From: Pseudohongiella sp.
GTDB lineage: Bacteria > Pseudomonadota > Gammaproteobacteria > Pseudomonadales > Pseudohongiellaceae
Length of the DNA: 64,000 bases
Direction: 5' to 3'
Assembly: GCA_030651695.1 (NCBI GenBank)
Contig: JAUSCD010000030.1
Location: forward strand, 62,001-126,000
Part shown: positions 34,122-43,838 of the stretch, piece by piece
Layout: each line of letters begins with the position of its first letter
How positions within the stretch are numbered: position 1 is the stretch's first letter
Position numbers and translations under genes: made by a program
Notes under the pieces: generated by a model
Seen by the model: the letters and a program-made list of their open reading frames with translations, nothing else
What the model was told of the DNA's origin: nothing
The model's database searches: none

Positions 34122-36071
34122 ATGCAGGATCCGATCGTCAGAACAGACATTGAATCCGACTCTGGCCCGCTGCCGGTAAACAGGCAGTTGTGGCTCAGAG
34201 CATTCCCCTGCCTGTTGTTGGTAGTGGCGGTGTTGTACTTTTTCCCCTTGTCAGCGATGAGCCTGCCCGGTCTTGCCCTGATGTCAGCAGCACTTGGCTG
34301 GTGTCTTTATCAGTATTTCCTGCCGATGCATCTGATCCGTCGCCACGCCATGCTTGAGCACGTCACCAGCCGTGACAGTATGCTCAGACGTTGGCTGTGG
34401 AATGGTTTCTGGTCGAAACTGCTGTTGTTTTTCTGGTCGTTGATACTGGCACTGACCGTGCTGGTTCTGCTCAGCGGGTTTTCGCAGGGGCAATGGCTGT
34501 TGCTGCTGGCCAGTGTGCCTCTGATGTTGTTGCTGGTGCCGCTGGGGATGCGTCTGACAGGATCTGAGTCCGAAGCACGTTATCATTTCCCACTGGCATT
34601 ACGCGTTGCGGCCTACCTGACGATCGCCGTGTCGACAATCGGCCTGATTGTGCTTCAACTGTTCGGTGAAGGCGTAGCCGACAGTCGCCAGTTCACACTG
34701 ATGCAATTGGTATCGCAGTCCTGGTCGGGTGCGATTGAAACTGCAGCTGTGCGCGAAACAGGCTGGTTGTTGGGCATCGAGGCGGTGGCTAATGACTCGG
34801 TCTGGTACCTGATGCAGTTGGCCTCGTCACTGAATGAGCAATCGGCTGCCGTCAAACTGGCGGCATGGCTGGTGTTCCTGTTGTTCATGACCTTGCAGGC
34901 GGCAGTGTTCTGGTTCGTGCTAGCAGGCGTGCTGAGCTGGGTCATGGGGCAACACTTCAAACAGGACAGGCTTCTGAAGGGCGCAAACCCCGGGCGAGCA
35001 TTTGTGACCGGGGTGTGCCTGCTCAGTGTATCCACATACTTGCTGACGCAGCCAGGTATCTCAGGGTTTATGAGCGCTGTGGCGGATCGCTCAATGCTGG
35101 CGCTTCCGATACCAGCGCCAGATCCCTGCGTGCGCCAGTTGCCGCAAGAACTTGTGCAAGTGCAGACGAGCTCTGCACAAGCGATGACTGCAGCCAGTGC
35201 TGTGTTGTCAGAACAGTTGCAGAGCCGTGCAGATGCCAGCGTCGACAATGCTTTTGCAATGGCGGTGCCGGCAGTCGATGCCTATCTGGACTGGAATTTC
35301 AGTTTGAGGGGACAGTATGCACAATTGTTTTATCTGGCTCAGTCCGTCGCGGAATCTGGCATGGATCGGCACAGCCCCGATAACCTCCGGCAAGGCATTG
35401 AGCAGCGTTTTGCCGGCTTCACCAGCAGCAAGATTGACGAATACGTGGGGCAGGCTTTGGCGCCGGCACTGCAGCAGACCCGATCACTGATGCAAGAGCA
35501 GTTCAGAGTCAGCGCCGGGCAGTTTTATCTTCAACAGGCACTTTATGTCGAGGAGCTATTAAACGCCAGCGACTGTCTGCAGTTTGAGTTGCCGGCGCTG
35601 CCGCTGCCTGACCTTGTACACAAATCTGCCGTTGGAGTGGGACCTGTAGCGGGACTGGTGGTGGCCGGTATTGCAGCACGTGGTAGCGCAAGAGTCGGTG
35701 CCAACGTGTTGTCCCGAAATGCCACCAAACGTGCGGTCAGCGCTACCGCTGCCAGAGTTGCTGCCAAAACTACGCAGTCAACCGCAGGCAGTGGAGTCGG
35801 GCTTACCTGTGGGCCTTTGGCCCCAGTGTGTATACCGGCATTGTTTGTCGCCACCTGGCTGGGTGCCGACCTGTTGATCAATGAGATCGATGACTCATTA
35901 AACCGGTCAGCAATGCGAGCGGACATGCTTGCTGCAATGGAGACAGAAAAATTGCGCATCAAAGCCGAATACAAAACCATCTTTGAAGCAGGTATGTCGC
36001 GCTTGTTGGTTGATCTTGACGCCCACAAACAGCAACGTTTCGAAATTCTGCGCGATGGCGTGGGCGTATAA
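34122..36071 (+). CDS. Large membrane protein of unknown function
   Basis: A 649-residue protein that I do not recognise. Five or six membrane spans lie in the first ~320 residues. They are followed by a probable extracytoplasmic region of about 170 residues rich in Q, A and S (helical, LPQELVQVQTSSAQAMTAAS onward). A final hydrophobic alanine/glycine-rich stretch around 510-580 and a charged helical tail (EKLRIKAEYKTIFEAGMSRL) follow. It sits between sppA and an AI-2E-family transporter on the same strand with gaps of 82 and 89 bp. Nothing suggests a catalytic site. Confidence 0.75.
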   Translation: MQDPIVRTDIESDSGPLPVNRQLWLRAFPCLLLVVAVLYFFPLSAMSLPGLALMSAALGWCLYQYFLPMHLIRRHAMLEHVTSRDSMLRRWLWNGFWSKLLLFFWSLILALTVLVLLSGFSQGQWLLLLASVPLMLLLVPLGMRLTGSESEARYHFPLALRVAAYLTIAVSTIGLIVLQLFGEGVADSRQFTLMQLVSQSWSGAIETAAVRETGWLLGIEAVANDSVWYLMQLASSLNEQSAAVKLAAWLVFLLFMTLQAAVFWFVLAGVLSWVMGQHFKQDRLLKGANPGRAFVTGVCLLSVSTYLLTQPGISGFMSAVADRSMLALPIPAPDPCVRQLPQELVQVQTSSAQAMTAASAVLSEQLQSRADASVDNAFAMAVPAVDAYLDWNFSLRGQYAQLFYLAQSVAESGMDRHSPDNLRQGIEQRFAGFTSSKIDEYVGQALAPALQQTRSLMQEQFRVSAGQFYLQQALYVEELLNASDCLQFELPALPLPDLVHKSAVGVGPVAGLVVAGIAARGSARVGANVLSRNATKRAVSATAARVAAKTTQSTAGSGVGLTCGPLAPVCIPALFVATWLGADLLINEIDDSLNRSAMRADMLAAMETEKLRIKAEYKTIFEAGMSRLLVDLDAHKQQRFEILRDGVGV

Positions 36072-36160
36072 AGCTGACAAAAATACTTATTAAGCCGGGT
36101 CATAGCATTTTGTCTTTCTGAAGCCCAGAATAGCGCCTCCGCATTTCCGGACAGATTCCA

Positions 36161-37210
36161 ATGTCGCAAGTCATCAGTAACACTGCCCTCAGTCGTATCC
36201 TGCTGCTGTTAATTGTTGCAGCGGGCGTATTCTTTTTTATCGGTTTTCTGGTTCCGGTGCTGGCTGCCCTGATTATTTGTTTTGCCAGCTGGCCGATTTT
36301 CGAGCGCCTGAGAAGGCGTTGCGGGGAAAATGCGACTTTGGCGGCAAGTGTTGCTTTGCTGGCAATCGTGCTTGGGATCGTTATTCCTCTTATGTTGGTA
36401 ATCTCCTACACACTTGAAGAGGCCAGGACATTTATAGCCTGGTTGATCAACGCCAATGAATATGGCGCTGCGGTGCCAGACTGGGTGACCTCAATGCCGT
36501 TGGTGGGCGCAACGTTGGCAGCACAGTGGGAAATCTACATTGCACAGCCCCATCAGCTGGGCCAGATCGTCAATCTGGTCAGCGGCCAGCAGCTCGGCGG
36601 CATTTCACGTTGGCTGCTTAGTTTCGGCTGGACAGCGGCAGGTATATTGCTGACCCTTCTGTTTATGCTGATTACGCTGTTTTTCCTTTACCGTGACGGT
36701 GAGAAGCTGGCTTCGCAATTGGACACCGTGGGCGAGCGTATTCTGCCAGCGCGCTGGAATCGGTTTTCCCGGGTGGTTCCTGCTACCGTCAGCGCCACGG
36801 TGGTGGGCATGACGTTGGTGGCCATCGGCGAAGGCATCGTGCTGGGTATCGCGTATTGGATTGCAGGGGTACCCTCGCCGGTGGCCTTTGGTGTGATCAC
36901 AGGGTTTATGGCGCTGATTCCAGGCGGGGCACCGCTGGCGTTTTCACTGATCTCCTTATATCTGATTGGCACCGGTGACGCACTGGCTGGCATTGGTCTG
37001 TTTATCTGGGGCACCGTGGAGTTATTTATTGTCGACAAGACCATTCGCCCGACCTTGATTGGCGGACCGGTCAAGCTGCCGTTTTTGCCGACATTTTTTG
37101 GTCTGATTGGTGGCGTTAAAACCATGGGCGTAGTGGGTCTGTTTGTGGGCCCTGTTCTGATGGCATTGCTGGTGGCCATCTGGCGCGAATGGTTACGCGA
37201 GGATATATGA
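36161..37210 (+). CDS. AI-2E family (PerM/YdiK) transporter
   Basis: A 349-residue polytopic membrane protein of the AI-2 exporter family. There are two N-terminal spans, a soluble region (EEARTFIAWLINANEYG), and then a block of spans with the conserved GVPSPVAFGVITGFMALIPGGAP and VDKTIRPTLIGG segments. Members export small molecules or act as sodium/proton antiporters; the substrate here cannot be predicted. A strong terminator follows 50 bp downstream. Confidence 0.88.
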   Translation: MSQVISNTALSRILLLLIVAAGVFFFIGFLVPVLAALIICFASWPIFERLRRRCGENATLAASVALLAIVLGIVIPLMLVISYTLEEARTFIAWLINANEYGAAVPDWVTSMPLVGATLAAQWEIYIAQPHQLGQIVNLVSGQQLGGISRWLLSFGWTAAGILLTLLFMLITLFFLYRDGEKLASQLDTVGERILPARWNRFSRVVPATVSATVVGMTLVAIGEGIVLGIAYWIAGVPSPVAFGVITGFMALIPGGAPLAFSLISLYLIGTGDALAGIGLFIWGTVELFIVDKTIRPTLIGGPVKLPFLPTFFGLIGGVKTMGVVGLFVGPVLMALLVAIWREWLREDI

Positions 37211-37259
37211 GCGCACCAAAGTAAGGCATTTCATCGCCGGAATCCAAATCCCCCGAAGG

Positions 37260-37295
37260 GCTTGTGATATTCGTATCACAAGCTTTTTCTCTTTT
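37260..37295 (+). terminator. Rho-independent terminator with UUCG tetraloop
   Basis: GCTTGTGATA (37260-37269) and TATCACAAGC (37274-37283) form a perfect 10-bp stem closed by a TTCG loop. TTTTTCTCTTTT follows. It ends the AI-2E-family transporter transcript and insulates glnK. Confidence 0.9.
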
Positions 37296-37337
37296 AAATA
37301 CAATGCGATATTCAATCTTTACGACTTGTTGCAGGGT

Positions 37338-37354
37338 TGGGCGCGATTTTTGCA
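37338..37354 (+). promoter_or_regulatory. Sigma-54 promoter of glnK-amtB
   Basis: TGGGCGCGATTTTTGCA matches the sigma-54 consensus TTGGCACGNNNNTTGCA at 11 of 13 fixed positions, with GG (37340-37341) and GC (37352-37353) at the required 10-bp spacing. Transcription would start near 37365. Downstream, TGCGCC-7 nt-GGTGCA (about 37408-37426) resembles an NtrC half-site pair, but the spacing is two bases too long. The 326-bp gap 37211-37536 holds no gene. Confidence 0.75.
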
Positions 37355-37497
37355 AACCCAAAGCGGGCAACGACAACTACGTCAAATAACGCAGTTTTGC
37401 TCTTTTGTGCGCCTTATAAAGGTGCATAACGGCGCGTCGCCGCCTTTTTATTGTGCGCGCAAGCTCTGCGCGGACATAGCCCATAACAAAAATGTAA

Positions 37498-37875
<378 letters not shown>

Positions 37876-37895
37876 CCCTGATCAAGGAAACCAAC

Positions 37896-39206
37896 ATGTT
37901 GAACATAAAAAAAATACTGCTCACAAGCGCAGCGGCATTGATGGCGGTGTTACCTGCTGTGGCGCTCGCGCAGGGCGAAATCGACGGGGCAAATACCGCT
38001 TGGATACTGACAGCAACTGCACTGGTGCTGTTTATGACTGTGCCAGGGCTCTCGCTTTTTTATGCGGGGCTGGTTCAAAGCAAAAACGTTCTTTCTATTC
38101 TTATGCAATGTTTCTCCATTGCAGCCGTGATTTCTATTATCTGGATGATGTACGGCTACAGTATCGCTTTTGGACCGGCAGAAGGCGGTTGGTGGGGTGG
38201 TCTGAGCAAAGTTTTCCTGGCGGGCATAACAGTTGATTCGGTGTGGGGCGACATTCCCGAGCCGCTGTTTGTTGCTTTCCAGATGACCTTTGCGATCATT
38301 ACACCCGCGCTGATTGTTGGCGCGTTTGCCGAGCGCATGAAGTTTTCTTCCATTATGTTGTTTGTGATCCTGTGGTCCACGCTGGTGTACTTCCCGATTT
38401 GTCATTGGGTGTGGAATAGCAACGGCTGGTTGTTCCAGCTGGGTCTGATCGACTTTGCGGGGGGCACTGTTGTTCACGTGACTGCGGGCGTTGCTGCGGT
38501 CACTATGGCGGTGATGTTGGGCAAGAGACGTGAATTCAAAGTTTCTCCGTTGATTCCTCACAACTTGACGATGACATTCACCGGTGCCGGAATGCTCTGG
38601 GTCGGCTGGTACGGATTCAATGCAGGCAGCGCGTTAGGTGCAACCGGCGGTGCCGGTATGGCGCTGCTGGCGACACATATGTCAGCCTCTGCTGGCGCAC
38701 TGACCTGGATGTGCATCGAGTGGGTACGCCATGGCAAACCTAGCGGCCTGGGTGCTGTCACCGGTCTGATTGCCGGTCTGGCAACAATTACACCAGCGGC
38801 TGGATCTGTCGGCCCGGCGGGCGGCATGGTGATCGGTATCATGGGCGGATTTATCTGCTTCTTTGCGACCCATTATTTGAAGAACCAACTCAAAATTGAC
38901 GACTCTCTGGACGTATTCCCGGTACATGGTGTTGGCGGCATTCTGGGCACGTTGATGGCTGCCGTGTTTATCTCTCAGGATCTGGGTGTGTTCAGCGGCA
39001 ATGGTTATGCCGAAGGTATGGCCATGGGTTCGCAGTTGATGGTGCAGGTGATTGGCATTCTGGCCACGGGTATCTATACCTTGGTTGTTACTGTAATTCT
39101 GATGAAAGTAGTTGGCGCTGTTACCTCAGGCAATCGCGTCAGCGTTGAACAGGAAAGAACCGGTCTGGATATTACTGACCACAATGAAAAAGGCTATTCA
39201 ATGTAA
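37896..39206 (+). CDS. amtB: Ammonium transporter
   Basis: A 436-residue channel of the Amt/Rh family that conducts ammonia or ammonium across the inner membrane. A cleavable signal peptide (ALMAVLPAVALAQ) precedes the eleven expected spans. The twin pore histidines lie in GGTVVHVTAGVAAV and FPVHGVGGILGTL. The AmtB signature around LTMTFTGAGMLWVGWYGFNA is present. It is in an operon with glnK under sigma-54 control, consistent with expression in nitrogen limitation. The stop lies 9 bp from the convergent aldo/keto reductase gene. Confidence 0.96.
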   Translation: MLNIKKILLTSAAALMAVLPAVALAQGEIDGANTAWILTATALVLFMTVPGLSLFYAGLVQSKNVLSILMQCFSIAAVISIIWMMYGYSIAFGPAEGGWWGGLSKVFLAGITVDSVWGDIPEPLFVAFQMTFAIITPALIVGAFAERMKFSSIMLFVILWSTLVYFPICHWVWNSNGWLFQLGLIDFAGGTVVHVTAGVAAVTMAVMLGKRREFKVSPLIPHNLTMTFTGAGMLWVGWYGFNAGSALGATGGAGMALLATHMSASAGALTWMCIEWVRHGKPSGLGAVTGLIAGLATITPAAGSVGPAGGMVIGIMGGFICFFATHYLKNQLKIDDSLDVFPVHGVGGILGTLMAAVFISQDLGVFSGNGYAEGMAMGSQLMVQVIGILATGIYTLVVTVILMKVVGAVTSGNRVSVEQERTGLDITDHNEKGYSM

Positions 39207-39215
39207 GCTGATTGT

Positions 39216-40085
39216 TCAGGCCAGTGCCGGCGCTGTCTGTGCGGCGATGGCATTGGCCTGAAGATGATGAGAGTTGATAGTGCCAACAATCACCGAGCTG
39301 ACTCCGGGTTCGGAGAGTACAAAACGCAGGCTGTCCTGCGCCGGATCCGATGGAGGATTGGTGCTGCCAGCCTGTTGTTTTTCCGCTGTGTTGTTTGTTG
39401 CGCCGCCAGCAATAACAGCGTGGCCACTGTTAAATGCCTTTTTGATCAGTACGGCCTTGCCCAGTTTGTGGGCGTGCCGGATCACCTCTCGCTCTCCGGT
39501 CTCCGATGGGTTAAATGTCACCATCACCGCGTCTGCGTATTGCAATGCCAGCAATCCGCCAGCTACCGTTTTTCCGGACAATCCAAACGCGCGGATCAAA
39601 CCTTTCTGTTTAAGCTTCAGCAAAGTTTCAAAACAGTCTGTCTGTTGAATGATAAGTTCATCATTGCCATCGGAATGCACTAACACCATATCAAGATAGT
39701 CAGTACGCAGCCGTTTTAAACTACGCTCAATACTGAGTCGTGTATGTTTGGCGCTGAAATCAAAATGTGATTGCCCGTTAACGAATTCTTCACCGGTTTT
39801 ACTGCACAAAATCCACTCTTGCCGATTGGCCAGTAGTTTTCCAAGTCGTTCTTCGCTGGTGCCGTAGGCCGGGGCGGTGTCCAGCAGATTGATGCCAATT
39901 TCATGTGCCAGTGCCAGTATGTCACGAACCTGTTTATCGTCGGGCAGATCAAAACCGGTGGGATATTTTACTCCTTCATTACGCCCGAATTTGACCGTGC
40001 CTAGCCCAAGACAGGAAACCTCCAGTCCGGTATCACCAAGCGCGCGTCTGGGGACTGCAATCTCATGGCGAGATAATACTTTCAT
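39216..40085 (-). CDS. Aldo/keto reductase
   Basis: A 289-residue NADPH-dependent oxidoreductase with a TIM-barrel fold. The expected tetrad is visible: D and Y in LLDTAPAYGTSEERLG, K in WILCSKTGEEF and H in MVLVHSDG. The start overlaps the stop of the FAD oxidoreductase gene (TGATG), so they are probably co-translated. Substrate unknown. Confidence 0.9.
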   Translation of the reverse strand: MKVLSRHEIAVPRRALGDTGLEVSCLGLGTVKFGRNEGVKYPTGFDLPDDKQVRDILALAHEIGINLLDTAPAYGTSEERLGKLLANRQEWILCSKTGEEFVNGQSHFDFSAKHTRLSIERSLKRLRTDYLDMVLVHSDGNDELIIQQTDCFETLLKLKQKGLIRAFGLSGKTVAGGLLALQYADAVMVTFNPSETGEREVIRHAHKLGKAVLIKKAFNSGHAVIAGGATNNTAEKQQAGSTNPPSDPAQDSLRFVLSEPGVSSVIVGTINSHHLQANAIAAQTAPALA

Positions 40086-41311
40086 CAGCGAATCTGCTCC
40101 CAGGGCGAGTCAGCCAGAACAGCCTTCGGCAGCAGCGCAGCAAGTTGCTGATTGCTGCTCGAGTGCCCGACAGGTTTTAAATCCGGTGGCAATAGCTGCC
40201 GTACCGTGTCTCCCAGATTGGGGCTGAGAGTGAGTTTGGTCGGCCAGCACACCAATACTTTTCCGCACTCGGAAACGTGCGCGTTGTCGGGTCGCTGCAA
40301 GTCAGCGATGCGCGGTTCCGCGCGATTGATAAAAAAGCTGTGCCAGCTGGCATCGGAAAAATCTACCCACGGGAAAAGCCCGCTGAGTTCTTGTCCTACG
40401 CGCTTTTGTTGTTGTTCAGCGTCAAGCTTTACGCCGGACTCCGCCAGCTCACCGCCAACATACCAGATCCATTGTTTTGAATTGCCGTCGCGACAGGGGT
40501 GAGAAGTGATAGTCAGTCGCGGTGTCATGCCAAAGCTGTCGCCGATACAGTGCAGATAGGCAGGGGCTTCATGCGTCACGCGCACACTGACCATATGCAG
40601 CGGGCGCCGCTGCATGTCAGGTTTTTTGATGTCAGTTGTCCAGCTATCAAGCAGTGCTTCATTGCCTTCACCGGCGCACAGGATAATTCGATCCGCATTC
40701 AGTTTTATCTGGCTATTGTTGTGTGTCAGCAATAATGAAGTTTCTGATTCAAGCTTGATATCCGAACAATAAAAAATGCGGTCCTGCCACGGTGCGGCCA
40801 GGGTATGCAGCAGTGAGGGGGTGTCGATCACAAAATCGGTCAGTTGATACAGAGTACCTTTAACGGCGTTTGTATTCTGTGCTTCAGCCTCTGAAAAGAA
40901 AGTCGGGTATTGTTCAGCGGACAAAGCATCAATTCGCCCGCGCAAGGCCTTGCTGCCAAGAAAGGTTTTCAGGCGCGAACGTACACTGCCGCTGGACCAC
41001 ATGTAGTAATGCTCAGACAATACGCGTGTGCCGCGAAGATCAACCACATCATCGCCGGCAAGACACGCTCTCCAACGCGCAGGCATATCTGCAATGGCAC
41101 TGCTGGCCGGACTCAATACGCCGCCCAAGGCATATTTCAGTCCGCCGTGAATGATGCCTTGCGACGCCAGCGTCTGTGCATTTCCCAATGCATTTTTTTC
41201 AAGCAGCACAACATCGTAGCCTTCACTGCTTAAGCGATTGAGCAGCCAGAGGCCTGCAATCCCTCCGCCTGCAATGACAATCTGTACCGATAAAGAATTA
41301 CTCAAAAGCAA
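40085..41311 (-). CDS. FAD-dependent oxidoreductase, DAO family
   Basis: A 408-residue enzyme with the FAD-binding N-terminus VIAGGGIAGLWLLNRL and ASQGIIHGGLKYALGG, which marks the D-amino acid/glycine oxidase (DAO) superfamily, close to L-2-hydroxyglutarate or glycerol-3-phosphate oxidase-like members. The C-terminal part includes NRAEPRIADLQRPD and CGKVLVCWPTKLTLSPNLGD. Substrate not predictable. It is coupled to the aldo/keto reductase gene, so the pair may act on the same metabolite. Confidence 0.85.
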   Translation of the reverse strand: MLLSNSLSVQIVIAGGGIAGLWLLNRLSSEGYDVVLLEKNALGNAQTLASQGIIHGGLKYALGGVLSPASSAIADMPARWRACLAGDDVVDLRGTRVLSEHYYMWSSGSVRSRLKTFLGSKALRGRIDALSAEQYPTFFSEAEAQNTNAVKGTLYQLTDFVIDTPSLLHTLAAPWQDRIFYCSDIKLESETSLLLTHNNSQIKLNADRIILCAGEGNEALLDSWTTDIKKPDMQRRPLHMVSVRVTHEAPAYLHCIGDSFGMTPRLTITSHPCRDGNSKQWIWYVGGELAESGVKLDAEQQQKRVGQELSGLFPWVDFSDASWHSFFINRAEPRIADLQRPDNAHVSECGKVLVCWPTKLTLSPNLGDTVRQLLPPDLKPVGHSSSNQQLAALLPKAVLADSPWEQIR

Positions 41312-41326
41312 ATTTTCCTGTAAACA

Positions 41327-42415
41327 TCAGAACCAGCGCCGCCACTTGAAGTAGATAAGCAGGCCGCCCGCAATACTCAACATGACCAGCCACGTCGCCG
41401 GATAACCCCAGCTCCAGCTTAACTCTGGCATATGTTCAAAGTTCATGCCGTAGACGCCTGCAATAAATGTCAGAGGCATAAAAATGGTGGCGAACAGGGT
41501 CAGCGTTTTCATGATTTCATTCATGCGCTGATTGCTGCTGGACATATGAAGATCCAGCATGCCTGACAGAAGATCGCGCAGTGTTTCCACATTGTCGATG
41601 ATGTGGATGCTGTGGTCGTAAACGTCTCGCAGATGGACGCGGGTTTCGCGTGTTACTATCGAATTCTCGTCCCGACTGAGGCTGCTCAACACTTCCCGCA
41701 GAGGCCAGATTACTTTACGCAATAGCAGCATTTCACGTTTGAAGTGGTGAATCTTGTTCAGAATGAGTTTGCGTGGGTTGTCCAGCAGCTGTTGTTCCAG
41801 ATCTTCGATGGCATCGCCGAATTTCTCCAGCAGTAAAAAATAATTATCGACCACTGCGTCAATCAGCGCGTACGCAAGATAATCCGGACCAAGCTGCCGG
41901 ATCTTGCGTCCGGTGCGCACCCGCTCTCGCACGCCATTAAAAACATCACCGGGTTTTTCCTGAAAAGATAACAGATAGTGCTCACCGATAATGAGGCTGA
42001 CCTGTTCACTCTGCAGGCTTTCAGACTGCTCATCAAACTGCAGCATCTTGATGACGACGTACAGATGATCATCATGTATTTCAACTTTAGGCCGATGGTC
42101 GGTATTGAGAATATCCTCCTGGACCAGAGGGTGGATGCCGTACAGATCACCCAGCTCACGAATGACTTCAGGTTTATGAAGGCCATCAATATTGATCCAC
42201 GACGTCAGGTTGTCGTAGTCCGGATTCTGGCAGTCACGAATGCGGTCAATTTTCTGTTCATAAATGCCATTCGGGTCATAGTGAATGCCATGGATCGCGG
42301 TATCCGGTGAGCTGACATCACCGATGTGGACCAGTGTGCCGGGAGCAGCGCCGACCTTTTTGCCGCGCTTTTTTATCAGGCGCGCTCTGAGCTGACCAGG
42401 AGTCGTTTTTACCAT
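41327..42415 (-). CDS. corA: Magnesium/cobalt transporter CorA family
   Basis: A pentameric Mg2+ channel subunit of about 362 residues. A large acidic and helical cytoplasmic part is followed by two C-terminal spans, the first ending in the YGMNF (GMN) selectivity motif, and a basic tail (FKWRRWF). ATG at 42415 is preferred; an ATG at 42517 would run into the divergent waaA start region. No clear ribosome-binding site helps the choice. Confidence 0.92.
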   Translation of the reverse strand: MVKTTPGQLRARLIKKRGKKVGAAPGTLVHIGDVSSPDTAIHGIHYDPNGIYEQKIDRIRDCQNPDYDNLTSWINIDGLHKPEVIRELGDLYGIHPLVQEDILNTDHRPKVEIHDDHLYVVIKMLQFDEQSESLQSEQVSLIIGEHYLLSFQEKPGDVFNGVRERVRTGRKIRQLGPDYLAYALIDAVVDNYFLLLEKFGDAIEDLEQQLLDNPRKLILNKIHHFKREMLLLRKVIWPLREVLSSLSRDENSIVTRETRVHLRDVYDHSIHIIDNVETLRDLLSGMLDLHMSSSNQRMNEIMKTLTLFATIFMPLTFIAGVYGMNFEHMPELSWSWGYPATWLVMLSIAGGLLIYFKWRRWF

Positions 42416-42542
42416 AGAGATTTGCAATGCCCTGTTTGAGGGATTTGTATGGATTTGCACCGGATGCAGAATCCTGCAATCATTCCTGCCGTTGCTGCGG
42501 TATGGTAGCACGCTCACTTGCGATCATGGGAACAGGGACTTA

Positions 42543-43838
42543 GTGAACAGGGCGTTTTACAATTTTGCGTTTTATCTGCTGCTGCCCATCATTGTGCTCA
42601 GACTGCTTTGGCGTGCACTGTTTCTGCCAGCGCCTGCGTATGCCAAGCGCTGGGGTGAGCGTCTGGGATTTGTTGAGCACGCGCTTGAAGGGCGCACCGA
42701 GCAGCGCTGGATTTGGGTTCACGCCGCCTCTGTTGGAGAATCAGTGGCAATTTCTCCGCTGGTTCTCAAGCTGCGAAAAGAGCGGCCGGAGTGGGGCATT
42801 GTGGTCACCACCATGACGCCTACGGGCTCCGAACGGGTTGAAGAACTGTTTGGCCACGATGTCTGCCACGTCTATGCGCCGTACGACTACGCGGGGGCGG
42901 TTAAACGCTTTCTGAAAAGCTTCAGGCCCGCGCTCGTTATTCTGGTGGAGACTGAGCTGTGGCCCAACCTGGTCTATTACAGTAAAAAAAGCGGCGCCAA
43001 AGTCATGGTAGCCAATGCCCGGCTGTCAGAAAAATCCTATCGGGGTTATGAGAAATTTGCTGCACTGGGCAAGCCTATGTTGCAACAGATTGACTGTATT
43101 GCGGCGCAGGCCGAGAACGATGCCGCCCGATTTCGTCGGCTGGGTGTGTCGGATGCGGTCATCCGTGTTTCGGGAAGTATCAAATTTGATATCGCGATCC
43201 CTGACTCTCTTGCCCTCGATGCGGCTGCGATGGCATCCCGTATTGAGGGCAAGCGCCCGGTCTGGATAGCAGCCAGTACGCGCGAAGGTGAGGATGAAAA
43301 AGTACTGACTGCACTCAAACTGGTGCAACGCCATGTCCCGGATGTGCTGTTGGTGCTGGTGCCAAGACACCCTGAGCGTTTTAACAGTGCAGAAAAGCTC
43401 TGCGAAAAACACCAGTTGCGTGTGGTGCGGCGCAGCAGCGAACAGAATGTGGATGTGCTCACGCCAGTGTTTCTGGGCGACAGCATGGGTGAGCTACTGG
43501 TGTATTACAGCCTGGCGCAGGTGGCTTTTGTAGGTGGTAGTCTGGTCAATACGGGTTGCCATAATGTGCTGGAGCCTGCGGCGATGGGACTGCCAGTGCT
43601 GACAGGGCCGTCCCAATTCAATTTCCAGACTATTTGTGAACAACTGGCAGAGTACGGGGCCTTATCAAAAGTGGCTGATGAATCTGCGCTGGCCGATGTG
43701 CTGGTCAAGTTATTTCAGGATCAGGCCAGGCTGGATCAGATGGGTGAAGCCGGCCGTCTGGCAGTGATTGCCAACCGCGGCGCGTTGCAGAGAATTTATG
43801 CATTGGTGACCGGATATTTGCCGCCGGTTAAAGATTAA
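42543..43838 (+). CDS. waaA: Kdo transferase
   Basis: A 431-residue GT30 enzyme that attaches Kdo to lipid IVA, the step before LpxL-type acylation and heptose addition. N-terminal anchor FAFYLLLPIIVLRLLWRAL is followed by KRWGERLGF, WVHAASVGE (catalytic E) and TTMTPTGSERV. The C-terminal domain carries FVGGSLVNTGCHNVLEPAA. GTG at 42543 follows AGGGA; ATG at 42492 would add 17 unrelated residues. Whether it adds one or two Kdo units is relevant because a Kdo kinase gene is present at 21 kb. The stop shares TTAA with the convergent pepQ. Confidence 0.95.
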   Translation: MNRAFYNFAFYLLLPIIVLRLLWRALFLPAPAYAKRWGERLGFVEHALEGRTEQRWIWVHAASVGESVAISPLVLKLRKERPEWGIVVTTMTPTGSERVEELFGHDVCHVYAPYDYAGAVKRFLKSFRPALVILVETELWPNLVYYSKKSGAKVMVANARLSEKSYRGYEKFAALGKPMLQQIDCIAAQAENDAARFRRLGVSDAVIRVSGSIKFDIAIPDSLALDAAAMASRIEGKRPVWIAASTREGEDEKVLTALKLVQRHVPDVLLVLVPRHPERFNSAEKLCEKHQLRVVRRSSEQNVDVLTPVFLGDSMGELLVYYSLAQVAFVGGSLVNTGCHNVLEPAAMGLPVLTGPSQFNFQTICEQLAEYGALSKVADESALADVLVKLFQDQARLDQMGEAGRLAVIANRGALQRIYALVTGYLPPVKD

